Source: Verrucomicrobiota bacterium
GTDB lineage: Bacteria > Verrucomicrobiota > Verrucomicrobiia > Limisphaerales > JAIPKD01
Length of the DNA: 43,565 nucleotides
Direction: 5' to 3'
Assembly (NCBI GenBank): GCA_021733835.1
Contig: JAIPKD010000022.1
Span: 1-43,565, forward strand
The notes beneath the pieces were generated by a model. It was not told the DNA's origin. It was given only the letters and a program-made list of their open reading frames with translations, and searched no databases. Made by a program: the position numbers and the translations under genes. This document shows, piece after piece, positions 7,421 through 15,595 of this stretch; position 1 is the stretch's first letter; every line of letters starts with the position of its first letter.

Positions 7421-8821
7421 TCAATACTTATGAATACCGAAATCTCTTATCCATCGCCATACGGTGGTACGCGTGACACCGAGACGCCGTGCGGCTTCCG
7501 CCTTGTTGCCTCCCGACGCTGCAAGTGTATTTTCAACAACTTCACGTGTAATTTTAGACTTCTGCGCATGCTTGAACGCTTTCTGCTGCAGTTGGCGCCG
7601 GTTTGCGCCGCAGACTTCGGCGCGCAGCTCCGCCAACCTGATATCCACCGGCAAATCAAACACACCTATCAAATCGCGTCTGCACGTAACAAAGGCGTGT
7701 TCTATGGCGTTTTCCAATTGCCGCACGTTCCCCGGCCAGCAGTATTCCATAACCACGTGCCACGCCTCCGGAGTGAGCCCTTTAATATCCTTGCCGGTCT
7801 CGTCATTAAACCGGTTTATAAAAAAATCTATCAAATGCTGAATGTCTGATTTCCGCCGTCGCAACGGCGGCGCCTCGATTTGAAACACATTCAATCTGTA
7901 ATACAAGTCCTGCCGGAACCGTTCCTCTGCAACAAGCTTTCTGATGTCCCGATTCGTAGCTGCAATAATCCGTATGTCTACACGCCGTGTCCGGCTTTCT
8001 CCGACTCTCTCAAACTCGTGTTCCTGGATCACACGCAGTAGTTTGAGCTGCATCAATGCACTGATATCACCCACTTCATCAAGGAATATCGTGCCATTAT
8101 CAGCTTCCTCGAATCTGCCTTTTTTGTCCTTGACCGCACCTGTAAACGCACCTTTGACATGCCCGAACAATTCACTTTCCAAAAGTGTCTCCGGCAACGC
8201 CGAACAATTGACTTTCACCAGCGGCGCATTGCGGCGCGTACTCTCCAAATGAATAGCCTCGGCTATAAGCTCCTTCCCCGTCCCGGACTCGCCGAGCACA
8301 AGGACTGTGGCATTTGAACTTGCGGCGAGTTTTATATTTTCGATGACGGTTTTAACCTCGGGACTACCACCGATAAGTTTGGCAAGACCGCGGTTTTCTT
8401 TCATCTCGCCTCTTAACCGCGACAGCTGTTCTTGCAATGATCGAACGGGACGCAAATCGGTTATTATAAAAATCGCACCATCTACATTTCCGTTCTTACT
8501 AATGATAACACGTGAACTCCTGAGGATGGGTATTCTCGTACCGTCCTTTGCGCGAATAACACACTCCAGGTTTTCGTCCGGAATTACACCGTTCATTTGA
8601 TTGCATTTATTGAACACACCTAGTGAATCGGTGTGGAACGAGTCACAATCCAAAATGGAACATTGCTCCCCCAATACTTCATCCCCGGTGTAACCGGTGA
8701 TTAGTTCCATTGCCGAATTCCAGAACCTGATTATCGAATGCCGATCCAGTATCACGAAGCCATTGGGCATCGCATTCACGACATCTTCCCAACCAAGGTT
8801 CAAGCCAATACCGTTTTTCAT
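7421..8821 (-). CDS. PAS domain sigma-54-dependent transcriptional activator
   Basis: 466-residue enhancer-binding protein. An N-terminal PAS domain spans residues ~10-125 and the AAA+ domain ~150-380, with Walker A GESGTGKE (177-184), the sigma-54 loop GAFTGA (224-229) and Walker B TIFLDEVGD (244-252). A C-terminal Fis-type helix-turn-helix (GGNKAEAARRLGVTRTTVW) follows. There is no receiver domain, so activity is probably controlled through the PAS domain. The PAS carries four cysteines (54, 59, 73, 87) in a spaced pattern that recalls a cysteine-rich PAS subtype in other NtrC-like regulators, so redox or metal sensing is possible. It sits between the secreted GH97 gene and the aminotransferase and may activate part of the EPS locus. 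Confidence 0.92.
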   Translation of the reverse strand: MKNGIGLNLGWEDVVNAMPNGFVILDRHSIIRFWNSAMELITGYTGDEVLGEQCSILDCDSFHTDSLGVFNKCNQMNGVIPDENLECVIRAKDGTRIPILRSSRVIISKNGNVDGAIFIITDLRPVRSLQEQLSRLRGEMKENRGLAKLIGGSPEVKTVIENIKLAASSNATVLVLGESGTGKELIAEAIHLESTRRNAPLVKVNCSALPETLLESELFGHVKGAFTGAVKDKKGRFEEADNGTIFLDEVGDISALMQLKLLRVIQEHEFERVGESRTRRVDIRIIAATNRDIRKLVAEERFRQDLYYRLNVFQIEAPPLRRRKSDIQHLIDFFINRFNDETGKDIKGLTPEAWHVVMEYCWPGNVRQLENAIEHAFVTCRRDLIGVFDLPVDIRLAELRAEVCGANRRQLQQKAFKHAQKSKITREVVENTLAASGGNKAEAARRLGVTRTTVWRWIRDFGIHKY

Positions 8822-8910
8822 CTTCGAACTCAGGATTTTCTCCGTGTTTGCCCCGGCAATACATCCGGTAGTTCACATGACGCCGGCAAACAAGGTTTCC
8901 ATCCAGCGGA

Positions 8911-10764
8911 TTATTCGTCGTGCTTGGGCGTGAACATGGCCACATATCCACCACCCTCGCGCAACCTCAGCGAGATACGGTCTCCGGCATCCACATCCTT
9001 CACTGAACGAGTCAAATCATTTCCCGCATCGGCGTCATCTCGAACCTCCATGCACGTGTAATCACCATCGCTCAGGAATGAAAGGTCGATCTCGTATGAT
9101 TCGCATTCTCTTGCGCTGAGCACACCCACAAACCATACATCGTTTTTTCGCCTGGCGAACGCCGCAACATCGCCTATCTCACTACCCGGCAGCACTCGCG
9201 TCTCATCCCAAACAGCCGGGATTTCCGATATCAAATCTCTTACCGGGCTTTGAAGATATAAACCCGGCGAATCCGCCCAGTGCATCATGGGCGAGGTAAA
9301 GACTATGGCCGTGGCCAATTGAAATGAACGTGTCGTCCCCATCAACTTGTCTTCACGGAATGTGCACGGTGTAAAGTCTCCCGGGCCCGCGACAAATCTT
9401 GTAAATGGTATCACTGTATAATATTCGGGCGGTAGCTCGGACCATTTATTATACTCGAGGCCGCGAATCCCTTCGCGGGTAAGCTGATGCGGCCAGGTGC
9501 GCGATTCACCGGTCGGCTTGTTTGCACCATGGAAATTCACCATCAAGCCGCGTTGCGCCGTATCCTCCAGGGCATGGGTGTAAAAACGCAGCATTTCATG
9601 TGACTCGGAGTCCATGAAGTCGATCTTCACTCCTACAATCCCCGCCTCCTTGCATTTATCGAGGAAATCCAGGCGTGTCGCGCGGTCATAGATTTCCGAA
9701 CATCGCTTCCACACCCAGACTCCGACATCCTTCGTCCTCGCGTAATCCACTAACTCAGCAATCAACGCCCATCCATCCTTATCACCTCTGCTCCAATCTT
9801 CCCAGCCCGCATCGACGAGTGTGTATTCGAAATCCAGTTCCGCCGCTGCATCGATGTACTCCTTGTTAAGCTCGAAATCGCCCGTGCCCTCAGACCACCA
9901 AGACCATGTAGCCCTTCCGGGCTTAACCCAATCCGCGTCATCCGGTATCTTGGAGGCCAGACAGAGATTGGCGACGATATCTGAGTTTACCAAGCCGTCC
10001 AGGTTCGGCGCCAGAAGCACCACACGCCAGGAGCTTCGACCGCTCGCGGGTACAGGCCATGTATCATCATCCGTGAAGGCCGCCTTAAACGTCCGCATCC
10101 CCGCACTCTTCAGTACCATACCGGAATAATCATAAAGGGCCGCTTCGGTTATGAGCAGATATCCGAGATCACCCGGCAACACACCGACAAGTGGAGGGCC
10201 GATATAATAATCGGATTCAACATCATCAACATCGCGTTCCAGATAAAGTCCTTCGTAATTTAATATATTTGTCTGAAACCAGAGTCTTGTGCCCGGCGGC
10301 AACGTAAAATCGGTCAATTCACCGGATACCTTCTTCCCTTGCATCCAGTCAATAAAGAGATACCTGAACGCAAAGCCATCGTTGAACACCCGCGCCTCGA
10401 TCGACACCGGCAATTGTTTGCTGCCGGAAATAAGAGAAAGCACAGCACCGGTATAACTGTTGGTTGCCTTTGAATGAACGCCAAACCTTTCATAAACCTC
10501 GCGCCCGGCGCGGACTAATGTTTCGCCCAATTCCACATTCGTCCAATACCTTTTCTCTCCGATAACGATGCCCATGTTTGCAGGACCGGCGACGGTGCCG
10601 CCGTCCTTTTCAACCTTGTACTTGATACCCCCGTCCTCAGCGGTGAAGATGCGGGCGCTGATCCTCCCGTCGGGGCTCTCGATAGTCACGCCGGCGTGTA
10701 TGAATATGCATAAGGAGATGAATAAGCCGGGGATACTCAACCGAAATAACGATTTTGTCTGCAT
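8911..10764 (-). CDS. secreted glycoside hydrolase family 97 (alpha-glucosidase/alpha-galactosidase type)
   Basis: 617-residue GH97-type enzyme with an N-terminal signal peptide (LFISLCIFIHAG), so periplasmic or exported. The family's N-terminal beta-sandwich (VTIESPDGRISARI) is followed by a TIM barrel with WSWWSEG near residue 286, YTLVDAGWEDW, GVKIDFMDSESHE near 378, NFHGANKPTGESRTWP and TREGIRGLEYNKW, then a small C-terminal beta-domain. GH97 enzymes release alpha-linked glucose or galactose with calcium. Whether this one is retaining or inverting needs alignment; Asp in KIDFMD is a nucleophile candidate. GGAGG lies only 1 nt from the ATG, unusually close, and an in-frame stop just upstream rules out an earlier start. 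It lies inside the EPS locus between export genes and a sigma-54 activator. Confidence 0.9.
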   Translation of the reverse strand: MQTKSLFRLSIPGLFISLCIFIHAGVTIESPDGRISARIFTAEDGGIKYKVEKDGGTVAGPANMGIVIGEKRYWTNVELGETLVRAGREVYERFGVHSKATNSYTGAVLSLISGSKQLPVSIEARVFNDGFAFRYLFIDWMQGKKVSGELTDFTLPPGTRLWFQTNILNYEGLYLERDVDDVESDYYIGPPLVGVLPGDLGYLLITEAALYDYSGMVLKSAGMRTFKAAFTDDDTWPVPASGRSSWRVVLLAPNLDGLVNSDIVANLCLASKIPDDADWVKPGRATWSWWSEGTGDFELNKEYIDAAAELDFEYTLVDAGWEDWSRGDKDGWALIAELVDYARTKDVGVWVWKRCSEIYDRATRLDFLDKCKEAGIVGVKIDFMDSESHEMLRFYTHALEDTAQRGLMVNFHGANKPTGESRTWPHQLTREGIRGLEYNKWSELPPEYYTVIPFTRFVAGPGDFTPCTFREDKLMGTTRSFQLATAIVFTSPMMHWADSPGLYLQSPVRDLISEIPAVWDETRVLPGSEIGDVAAFARRKNDVWFVGVLSARECESYEIDLSFLSDGDYTCMEVRDDADAGNDLTRSVKDVDAGDRISLRLREGGGYVAMFTPKHDE

Positions 10765-10941
10765 ACCTCCATCTTAACGAATATGAATAGGTTTTGAAAG
10801 CAGCAAAGTGAGGATATTGGCAAACGTCTCAGGGGCGAAGTCCGGGTTCACGAGTTGGAAGATACCGACACACTTCTACCTCTTGAATCACAAAGGTGAT
10901 TACCCTTTTTGATCACCCACGATCGATATTAACGGATGCGA

Positions 10942-11325
10942 CTATACACCCAGCAAATAGACTAATACCACCTCTACCAGGCATATACTTACCAGTATAC
11001 CCCAAAAAAAACACTCGCGCAGGCGCTGACTCTTCTGGGTCAACGGCGCAAGCTGGAACTCGAGCTTCACACTCCCCAAGTCGATTACATCCCCGTTTCT
11101 CAAAACGGCATTTTGAACCGGCTGATTGTTTACACGAACCAACGCGCCGCCCAGCGCTTCGAGCTCGAATCCTTCATTCCCCTTGTGCACGATTGCATGT
11201 CTATCCCAAACACCATCCTCTTTGAAAACCAAGCCTGCATCGTCACCGCGCCCCAACACTGCAGGGAACTCGCTTAGCGCAAAGCTTTCTCCACTTTTCT
11301 CGGAAACCAATTGAAGGCGGATCAT
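10942..11325 (-). CDS. FHA-domain protein with C-terminal membrane anchor
   Basis: 127 residues. The forkhead-associated fold runs from ~1 to 95, with LGRGDDAG near residue 25, WDRHAIVH near 42 and VRVNNQPV near 63, the usual Gly-Arg / His / Asn positions of phosphothreonine readers. A single hydrophobic helix, GILVSICLVEVVLVYLLGV, ends the protein and would tether the FHA domain to the cytoplasmic face of the membrane. Its ATG directly follows the stop codon of the Wza-like gene (TAG then ATG), so translation is coupled. The expected role is phospho-dependent recruitment within the export machinery. No Ser/Thr kinase gene is seen in the window, so its partner is unknown. Confidence 0.85.
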   Translation of the reverse strand: MIRLQLVSEKSGESFALSEFPAVLGRGDDAGLVFKEDGVWDRHAIVHKGNEGFELEALGGALVRVNNQPVQNAVLRNGDVIDLGSVKLEFQLAPLTQKSQRLRECFFWGILVSICLVEVVLVYLLGV

Positions 11326-11928
11326 CTAAATAATCCTGCGCGGTACGACTATTTGATCATTGGGATAAACCGGTAAATCCAGACTCGGGTTATCAAGGGC
11401 ATCCTTACAATCCACTATCTCCGTCTCACCGTTGGCGCGGATAATCTTTACATTGGAACGATTCGCAAAGTCGGTGAAACCACCAGCCGCGTTGATCGCC
11501 TTGAGCACGGTCATTTCACCGCTGTATATCTGGCGGCTCGGATTTTTCACCTCGCCTGTGATGTAAACAAGGCGGTTCTCCGCCTTTACCGTCACCGTCA
11601 GATACTTGTAATAATCCGGCACATACAAATCATGTATCTTCCTCTGCAGTTCGCCGGGTTTGAGTCCCACGACCTTGATCGGACCGATCAAGGTGAGCGT
11701 AATCGTACCGTCTTCTTTAATTCTTTCGCTCATGGATTCCGGCGGACTATTGACGCCGGAGAAATTGACCTCGACCATATCCCCCTCGCTTAGGCTTATA
11801 CCGGCAGGTTTCGGCGGCAGGGGTTGCGGGGAATCTTGACGCAGAGCACAGCCGGCGGACATCACAATTACGGCTATAACCGTACACCAAATACTTACTA
11901 AACTATACATCTTCCAAGACGAACTCAT
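11326..11928 (-). CDS. Wza-like polysaccharide export protein (lipoprotein)
   Basis: About 200 residues. The hydrophobic leader ends in IVMSAGC, a lipobox-like site, so it is probably an outer-membrane lipoprotein. The Poly_export domain (SEGDMVEVNFSG through KYLTVTVKAE) is followed by one SLBB domain (YITGEVKNPSRQIYSGEMTV, then INAAGGFTDFANRSNVKII). This is the short Wza/EpsA type with a single SLBB. I take the ATG at 11928; an in-frame TTG at 11934 and an ATG at 11910 are alternatives, and none has a good ribosome-binding site. It is 35 bp downstream of the Wzc-like gene and abuts the FHA gene, giving a compact export operon. Confidence 0.9.
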   Translation of the reverse strand: MSSSWKMYSLVSIWCTVIAVIVMSAGCALRQDSPQPLPPKPAGISLSEGDMVEVNFSGVNSPPESMSERIKEDGTITLTLIGPIKVVGLKPGELQRKIHDLYVPDYYKYLTVTVKAENRLVYITGEVKNPSRQIYSGEMTVLKAINAAGGFTDFANRSNVKIIRANGETEIVDCKDALDNPSLDLPVYPNDQIVVPRRII

Positions 11929-11963
11929 ATACAATTATGTTATTATGCTAATCCTATTATCAA

Positions 11964-14132
11964 TCAATATTTTGATTTAACTTCAACCTTCTTATCATCC
12001 TGACCTTCTTCCCGGCCGGTATTCTCTTTGTCATCCGACTTGGAAGACCCGCCGTATTCATACTTGGAATAATAGTCGTAGTAGTAACCGCTGTAGTAGT
12101 AATAGTACGAATCCTGAGAAATATTGATGTTGTTCAATACTACACCCATCAGGTTCTTACCGACCTTTTCAACCATCTGCTTGGCGCGAAGGGTCATGAT
12201 TTGCGGATACTTGCGGTATTGGACGATTAGCACCGTCATGTCGGCCTCGCTGGCCAATACGGATGCGTCACTCACACCCATGATCGGCGGCGAGTCGAAG
12301 AATACGAAGTCATATCGCTGCTTGACCTCCTTAACGAAATCCTGCATGCGTATCGAACTCAATATACCCATGGCGCTGCTCGGCAGTTTACCACTAGGCA
12401 GGAAGTCAAGAGTAGGTAGAGATGTGGTCTGAATCACCTCTTCCAGACTCTGTTGATCGAGAAGATAATTTGTCAGGCCAACCGAATTACTCACATTAAG
12501 TACCTTATGAATTGCAGGCCGCCTGAGGTCCGAGTCCACAACCAACACCCTGCTCCCGCTCTGAGCAAACACAGTGGCCAGATTGACCACCGTCGTGGTC
12601 TTACCTTCACCCGCACCGCCGCTGACAACTGTAATGACGTTCTTGCTATTGTCGTCCCTCGAAAACATCAAGTTGGTACGGAGTACCCGGTACGCCTCGG
12701 CGTGTGGACTATCCGGGCCTTCGGCTATGAGAGGGCCTACATTCTGCGGGATCACACCGAGAACCGGCGACTGCAACGATTTTTCGACGTCGTCGATCGT
12801 TTTCACGCTTGTATCCAGATACTCGATAAAGAAGGCCAGGCCTACGCCGACGACTAATCCGACGACTATTCCCAGGGCGATATTCAGCGGCAGGTTCGGG
12901 CGGACGGGCCGTAATCCCGGCTCGGCTAGATCGGTTACCACGACCACCGAAGACCTCGGCAGGTCGGCCGAGACACGCTCCTGCATAACCTTCATCATCA
13001 TCGCCCTACGAATGGTCTCCTGAGTCTCCAGATCACGCTTTGCAATGAAGTACGGTCTGTATTTCTTAGTGGCGTCTATATCTCTCTGCTTTGCCTGTTC
13101 CACCTCTTTTTCCGCTTCCGCCATTTGCGCCTTCATCGAAGCAGCGCGCGCCTCGAGTCCGTTGATGATACCACCCAGACGTTCTTTTATTTGGGCATTA
13201 ATGGTCTCCAACTGTGACTTGATGCGGATCACATCCGGATGATTTTCGCTCATCTCGGTCTTTAACTGTGTCAATTCCTGTTCTGTCTGAAACTGTGCCG
13301 ATAAGAGAGTGGAAAGGAGGTTGTCATTTACCGCCGTGGGCGCCGCTTGACGGAGCTCCGAGGGAGTAAGACTTTTCAGGTTTTCCGCCATTGTCGACCA
13401 TTGAATATATGCTGTCTGCGCATCAATACGCGCGTTCTCGAGCTTGCGTACCGTCTCCGGTTCCAACGTGGAAACACCGCCGGAGCCGGTTACGATTGCG
13501 TCGCTTATCTTCAGCTCTTCCTTGAGTTTATCCACGCGGTTCTGCGCTTCCTTGACCTTCTCGCTCTGTTGCACGAGTTTTTCTTCGATGGTTTCAATGC
13601 CTCGAAGCATCACGGACTTAACCTGTTTCAATCGGAATTGCTTGTAAGTATCCGCTATTTCGTTGGCTATAACCGCCGCCTCTTCGGGTTTATTACTGTA
13701 AACGTGGACTTCGATCAGCGAAGTGTTCCGCGTCTGCTTCAAGTCGATCTTATCGAGCAACAAGTTATAGGTTCTCAGAGTGGTCAGTCCCCCTTGTACA
13801 CCGTATTTCTTTCCCCATTTCTCGTTCAATCCGAGGTTTGAGATAACGTTGTACAGGACTTCCTTTGATTGAATCTTCTGAAACTCGGTCTGCATGAAGT
13901 AAGGATCATATGCCACTGCCGTATCCCTCTCCCACAATCCGGGCACATCGGACTGGTTCTTACCGACTTCGATCCTGGTCGTACTTTCGTACGTCTTAGG
14001 TAAAAGAACAGTAACCCCGATCGTGGTTACTAATACCAATAGGAAAACAGCGATTATTACCGTCTTCCGAATCCGAATTACCCTCCAGTAATCCAAAAAA
14101 TGCAGTTTTGATTCAGGCGTATCCTTACTCAT
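11964..14132 (-). CDS. Wzc-like polysaccharide co-polymerase with BY-type tyrosine kinase domain
   Basis: 722-residue inner-membrane protein. TM1 is at ~22-45, followed by a Wzz domain, a long coiled-coil periplasmic region (~150-370), a Pro-rich GNVR-like segment (RPVRPNLPLN) and TM2 at ~412-436. The cytoplasmic BY-kinase has Walker A SGGAGEGKTT near 500, Walker A' VVDSDLRRP near 530 and Walker B FFDSPP near 613. The tail (~672-695) has 12 Tyr within 20 residues, the expected autophosphorylation cluster, then a charged stretch ending in Tyr. These proteins set chain length and gate export with the Wza partner, encoded next. A strong terminator-like hairpin lies immediately upstream of the gene. 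Confidence 0.95.
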   Translation of the reverse strand: MSKDTPESKLHFLDYWRVIRIRKTVIIAVFLLVLVTTIGVTVLLPKTYESTTRIEVGKNQSDVPGLWERDTAVAYDPYFMQTEFQKIQSKEVLYNVISNLGLNEKWGKKYGVQGGLTTLRTYNLLLDKIDLKQTRNTSLIEVHVYSNKPEEAAVIANEIADTYKQFRLKQVKSVMLRGIETIEEKLVQQSEKVKEAQNRVDKLKEELKISDAIVTGSGGVSTLEPETVRKLENARIDAQTAYIQWSTMAENLKSLTPSELRQAAPTAVNDNLLSTLLSAQFQTEQELTQLKTEMSENHPDVIRIKSQLETINAQIKERLGGIINGLEARAASMKAQMAEAEKEVEQAKQRDIDATKKYRPYFIAKRDLETQETIRRAMMMKVMQERVSADLPRSSVVVVTDLAEPGLRPVRPNLPLNIALGIVVGLVVGVGLAFFIEYLDTSVKTIDDVEKSLQSPVLGVIPQNVGPLIAEGPDSPHAEAYRVLRTNLMFSRDDNSKNVITVVSGGAGEGKTTTVVNLATVFAQSGSRVLVVDSDLRRPAIHKVLNVSNSVGLTNYLLDQQSLEEVIQTTSLPTLDFLPSGKLPSSAMGILSSIRMQDFVKEVKQRYDFVFFDSPPIMGVSDASVLASEADMTVLIVQYRKYPQIMTLRAKQMVEKVGKNLMGVVLNNINISQDSYYYYYSGYYYDYYSKYEYGGSSKSDDKENTGREEGQDDKKVEVKSKY

Positions 14133-14148
14133 GATTTGCTTTAAAACT

Positions 14149-14184
14149 AAAAAAAGGAGGCCAGACTTTATCCGCCAGCCTCCC
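14149..14184 (-). terminator. Rho-independent terminator or attenuator between barrel and Wzc-like genes
   Basis: On the minus strand GGAGGC (14183-14178) pairs with GCCTCC (14161-14156) across a 16-nt loop and is followed directly by seven Ts (14155-14149). It lies 27 bp after the beta-barrel stop and only 16 bp before the Wzc-like ATG. That leaves no obvious room for a new promoter between hairpin and gene. Confidence 0.75.
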
Positions 14185-14211
14185 TATATCTAAACATTAA
14201 CTAACCACCGT

Positions 14212-15477
14212 TTAGTATGTTGCGCGGACTCCCAGGAAAACCCTGTTCCGTGAATAACTACGATTCGGAATATCGGAATCCAACCGGTCGAAGTTGTATC
14301 CGGTCTCCGCCGAGAGGAACTCGTTTACCTGGTAATTCAGGCTGACTCCGGCCAGGAAGTAATTCTCTACCTCATCTTCATAATCTCCGTCACCCATTAT
14401 TGCGTGCTGGTAACGTCCATTAACTTTACCGGTCAATTTCGCCGTTATTTTATGGCTGATTTGACCGTAAACGGTCGTTGCTTCCTGGTCGAGCACCGCT
14501 AAATCAGTTTGTACTTTCGAATGCCTTATTCCCAGGCTCGCTATACTGCCTTCTGTGTAGGCATAGCTCAATTGTCCGTCTACATACGGCGAAACCTTGT
14601 CATCGGCCAGATTCCAAGCCGCCGGGCCTGAACCGGCATTCGGATATTCGCTGTACTGCGCACCCACACGAACCGAACCGCGCAACTGGGTCGTCATCGA
14701 ATGATCCGCACCCACGAACATGTAATGCGACCGGCGGTCGCGAATGTCGGGTGAAACAAACGGGCCGGTGCCCAAAAGCGAATCGTTGCTGTTTTGATCC
14801 GTGTAGCTGAATTGATATCCAAGAATTCCGAAAGTCGTCGGCTGCACCCTGTACCTTAGGTTAATTCCCGCCAGGTTCTGCATGCGGTCCAACCTAGCCG
14901 AGTAACTGCCGTCGCCACTGTCCTCGTAATCGTACACCGAGTTGGAATATTCCAGTACCACGCCGAACTTCTCAGTTATATCCGCCGAAAAGGTGGTTCT
15001 GGCAATATTACGAATGTTATTACCCTCCGTACGCAATGGTGTGGCAATGTCGGGGTCCATGACCTCCGGCTCTTGAGCGACCGCGAACGAGTCGCTGAGC
15101 GTCATCTTGTACCTGTCGGAAAAATCGTGTTCGATCTTACCGTCGACCAAGTGGATATGATCGGCGGTGTTTTCTTCACGATCCTCGTAATACTTCATCT
15201 TGTATTCGTAGCTGAGCTGCGCGGTGGTCTGTTCCATCGGGAAATTCAGACTCAACCGCGGCGCAAGCTCGAAACCGAAACTGTCGCGCTCGGTAGGAAT
15301 ACCGGGTGCTGCCGAAGACGGCAGTGTTGTGTAGTTGTCATCGTAAAAACCTCTCAACGATGCGCTGACGCTCCAAACCTTCGTCTTTTCGACGGGCTTC
15401 AGACTTGAAGTATCTGCAGCTTGGAGCCCTATGGCGCCTATAGCGGCTAAACTGGATACGGTGATTAGTGTTTTCAT
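14212..15477 (-). CDS. outer-membrane beta-barrel protein of the EPS locus
   Basis: 421 residues. It has a signal peptide (MKTLITVSSLAAIGAIGLQA) and then many alternating polar/aromatic strands such as FGFELAPRLSLNF, AQLSYEYKMKYY and YMFVGADHSM. The end, NRVFLGVRATY, is a barrel-type last strand with a terminal aromatic. It resembles the large outer-membrane barrel proteins found in PEP-CTERM/exosortase EPS loci, presumed to help carry polysaccharide across the outer membrane. It follows the GT39 gene by 118 bp, with its own possible promoter, and is followed by a terminator-like hairpin. Specific family membership is not certain by eye. Confidence 0.85.
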   Translation of the reverse strand: MKTLITVSSLAAIGAIGLQAADTSSLKPVEKTKVWSVSASLRGFYDDNYTTLPSSAAPGIPTERDSFGFELAPRLSLNFPMEQTTAQLSYEYKMKYYEDREENTADHIHLVDGKIEHDFSDRYKMTLSDSFAVAQEPEVMDPDIATPLRTEGNNIRNIARTTFSADITEKFGVVLEYSNSVYDYEDSGDGSYSARLDRMQNLAGINLRYRVQPTTFGILGYQFSYTDQNSNDSLLGTGPFVSPDIRDRRSHYMFVGADHSMTTQLRGSVRVGAQYSEYPNAGSGPAAWNLADDKVSPYVDGQLSYAYTEGSIASLGIRHSKVQTDLAVLDQEATTVYGQISHKITAKLTGKVNGRYQHAIMGDGDYEDEVENYFLAGVSLNYQVNEFLSAETGYNFDRLDSDIPNRSYSRNRVFLGVRATY

Positions 15478-15537
15478 AATATCTCTTCTTTCAACAAATT
15501 TTGGCCCAATATCAGCATAACGAAATCTTATCTCCCA

Positions 15538-15566
15538 CTTCTATCGGTTTGATTACCCAGTGTCAA
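15538..15566 (-). promoter_or_regulatory. possible sigma-70 promoter for the barrel gene
   Basis: On the minus strand TTGACA (15561-15566), a 17-nt spacer and TAGAAG (15538-15543) lie in the 118-bp gap before the barrel gene. The -35 is perfect and the -10 matches 4 of 6. A weak sigma-54-like TGGGCC...TTTGTT lies further downstream but lacks the conserved GC. Confidence 0.45.
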
Positions 15567-15595
15567 ACACAAATCGTTGAAAACCCGACATTTTT

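Noticed and set aside
8870-8905. Sigma-54-like TGG...TTTGC between the GH97 and PAS-sigma54 genes
   Set aside because: GG-to-GC spacing is one base too long for a normal sigma-54 promoter.
10880-10920. Hairpin GGTGAT...ATCACC after the FHA gene as a terminator
   Set aside because: Only 6 bp with an 11-nt loop and no real T-run.
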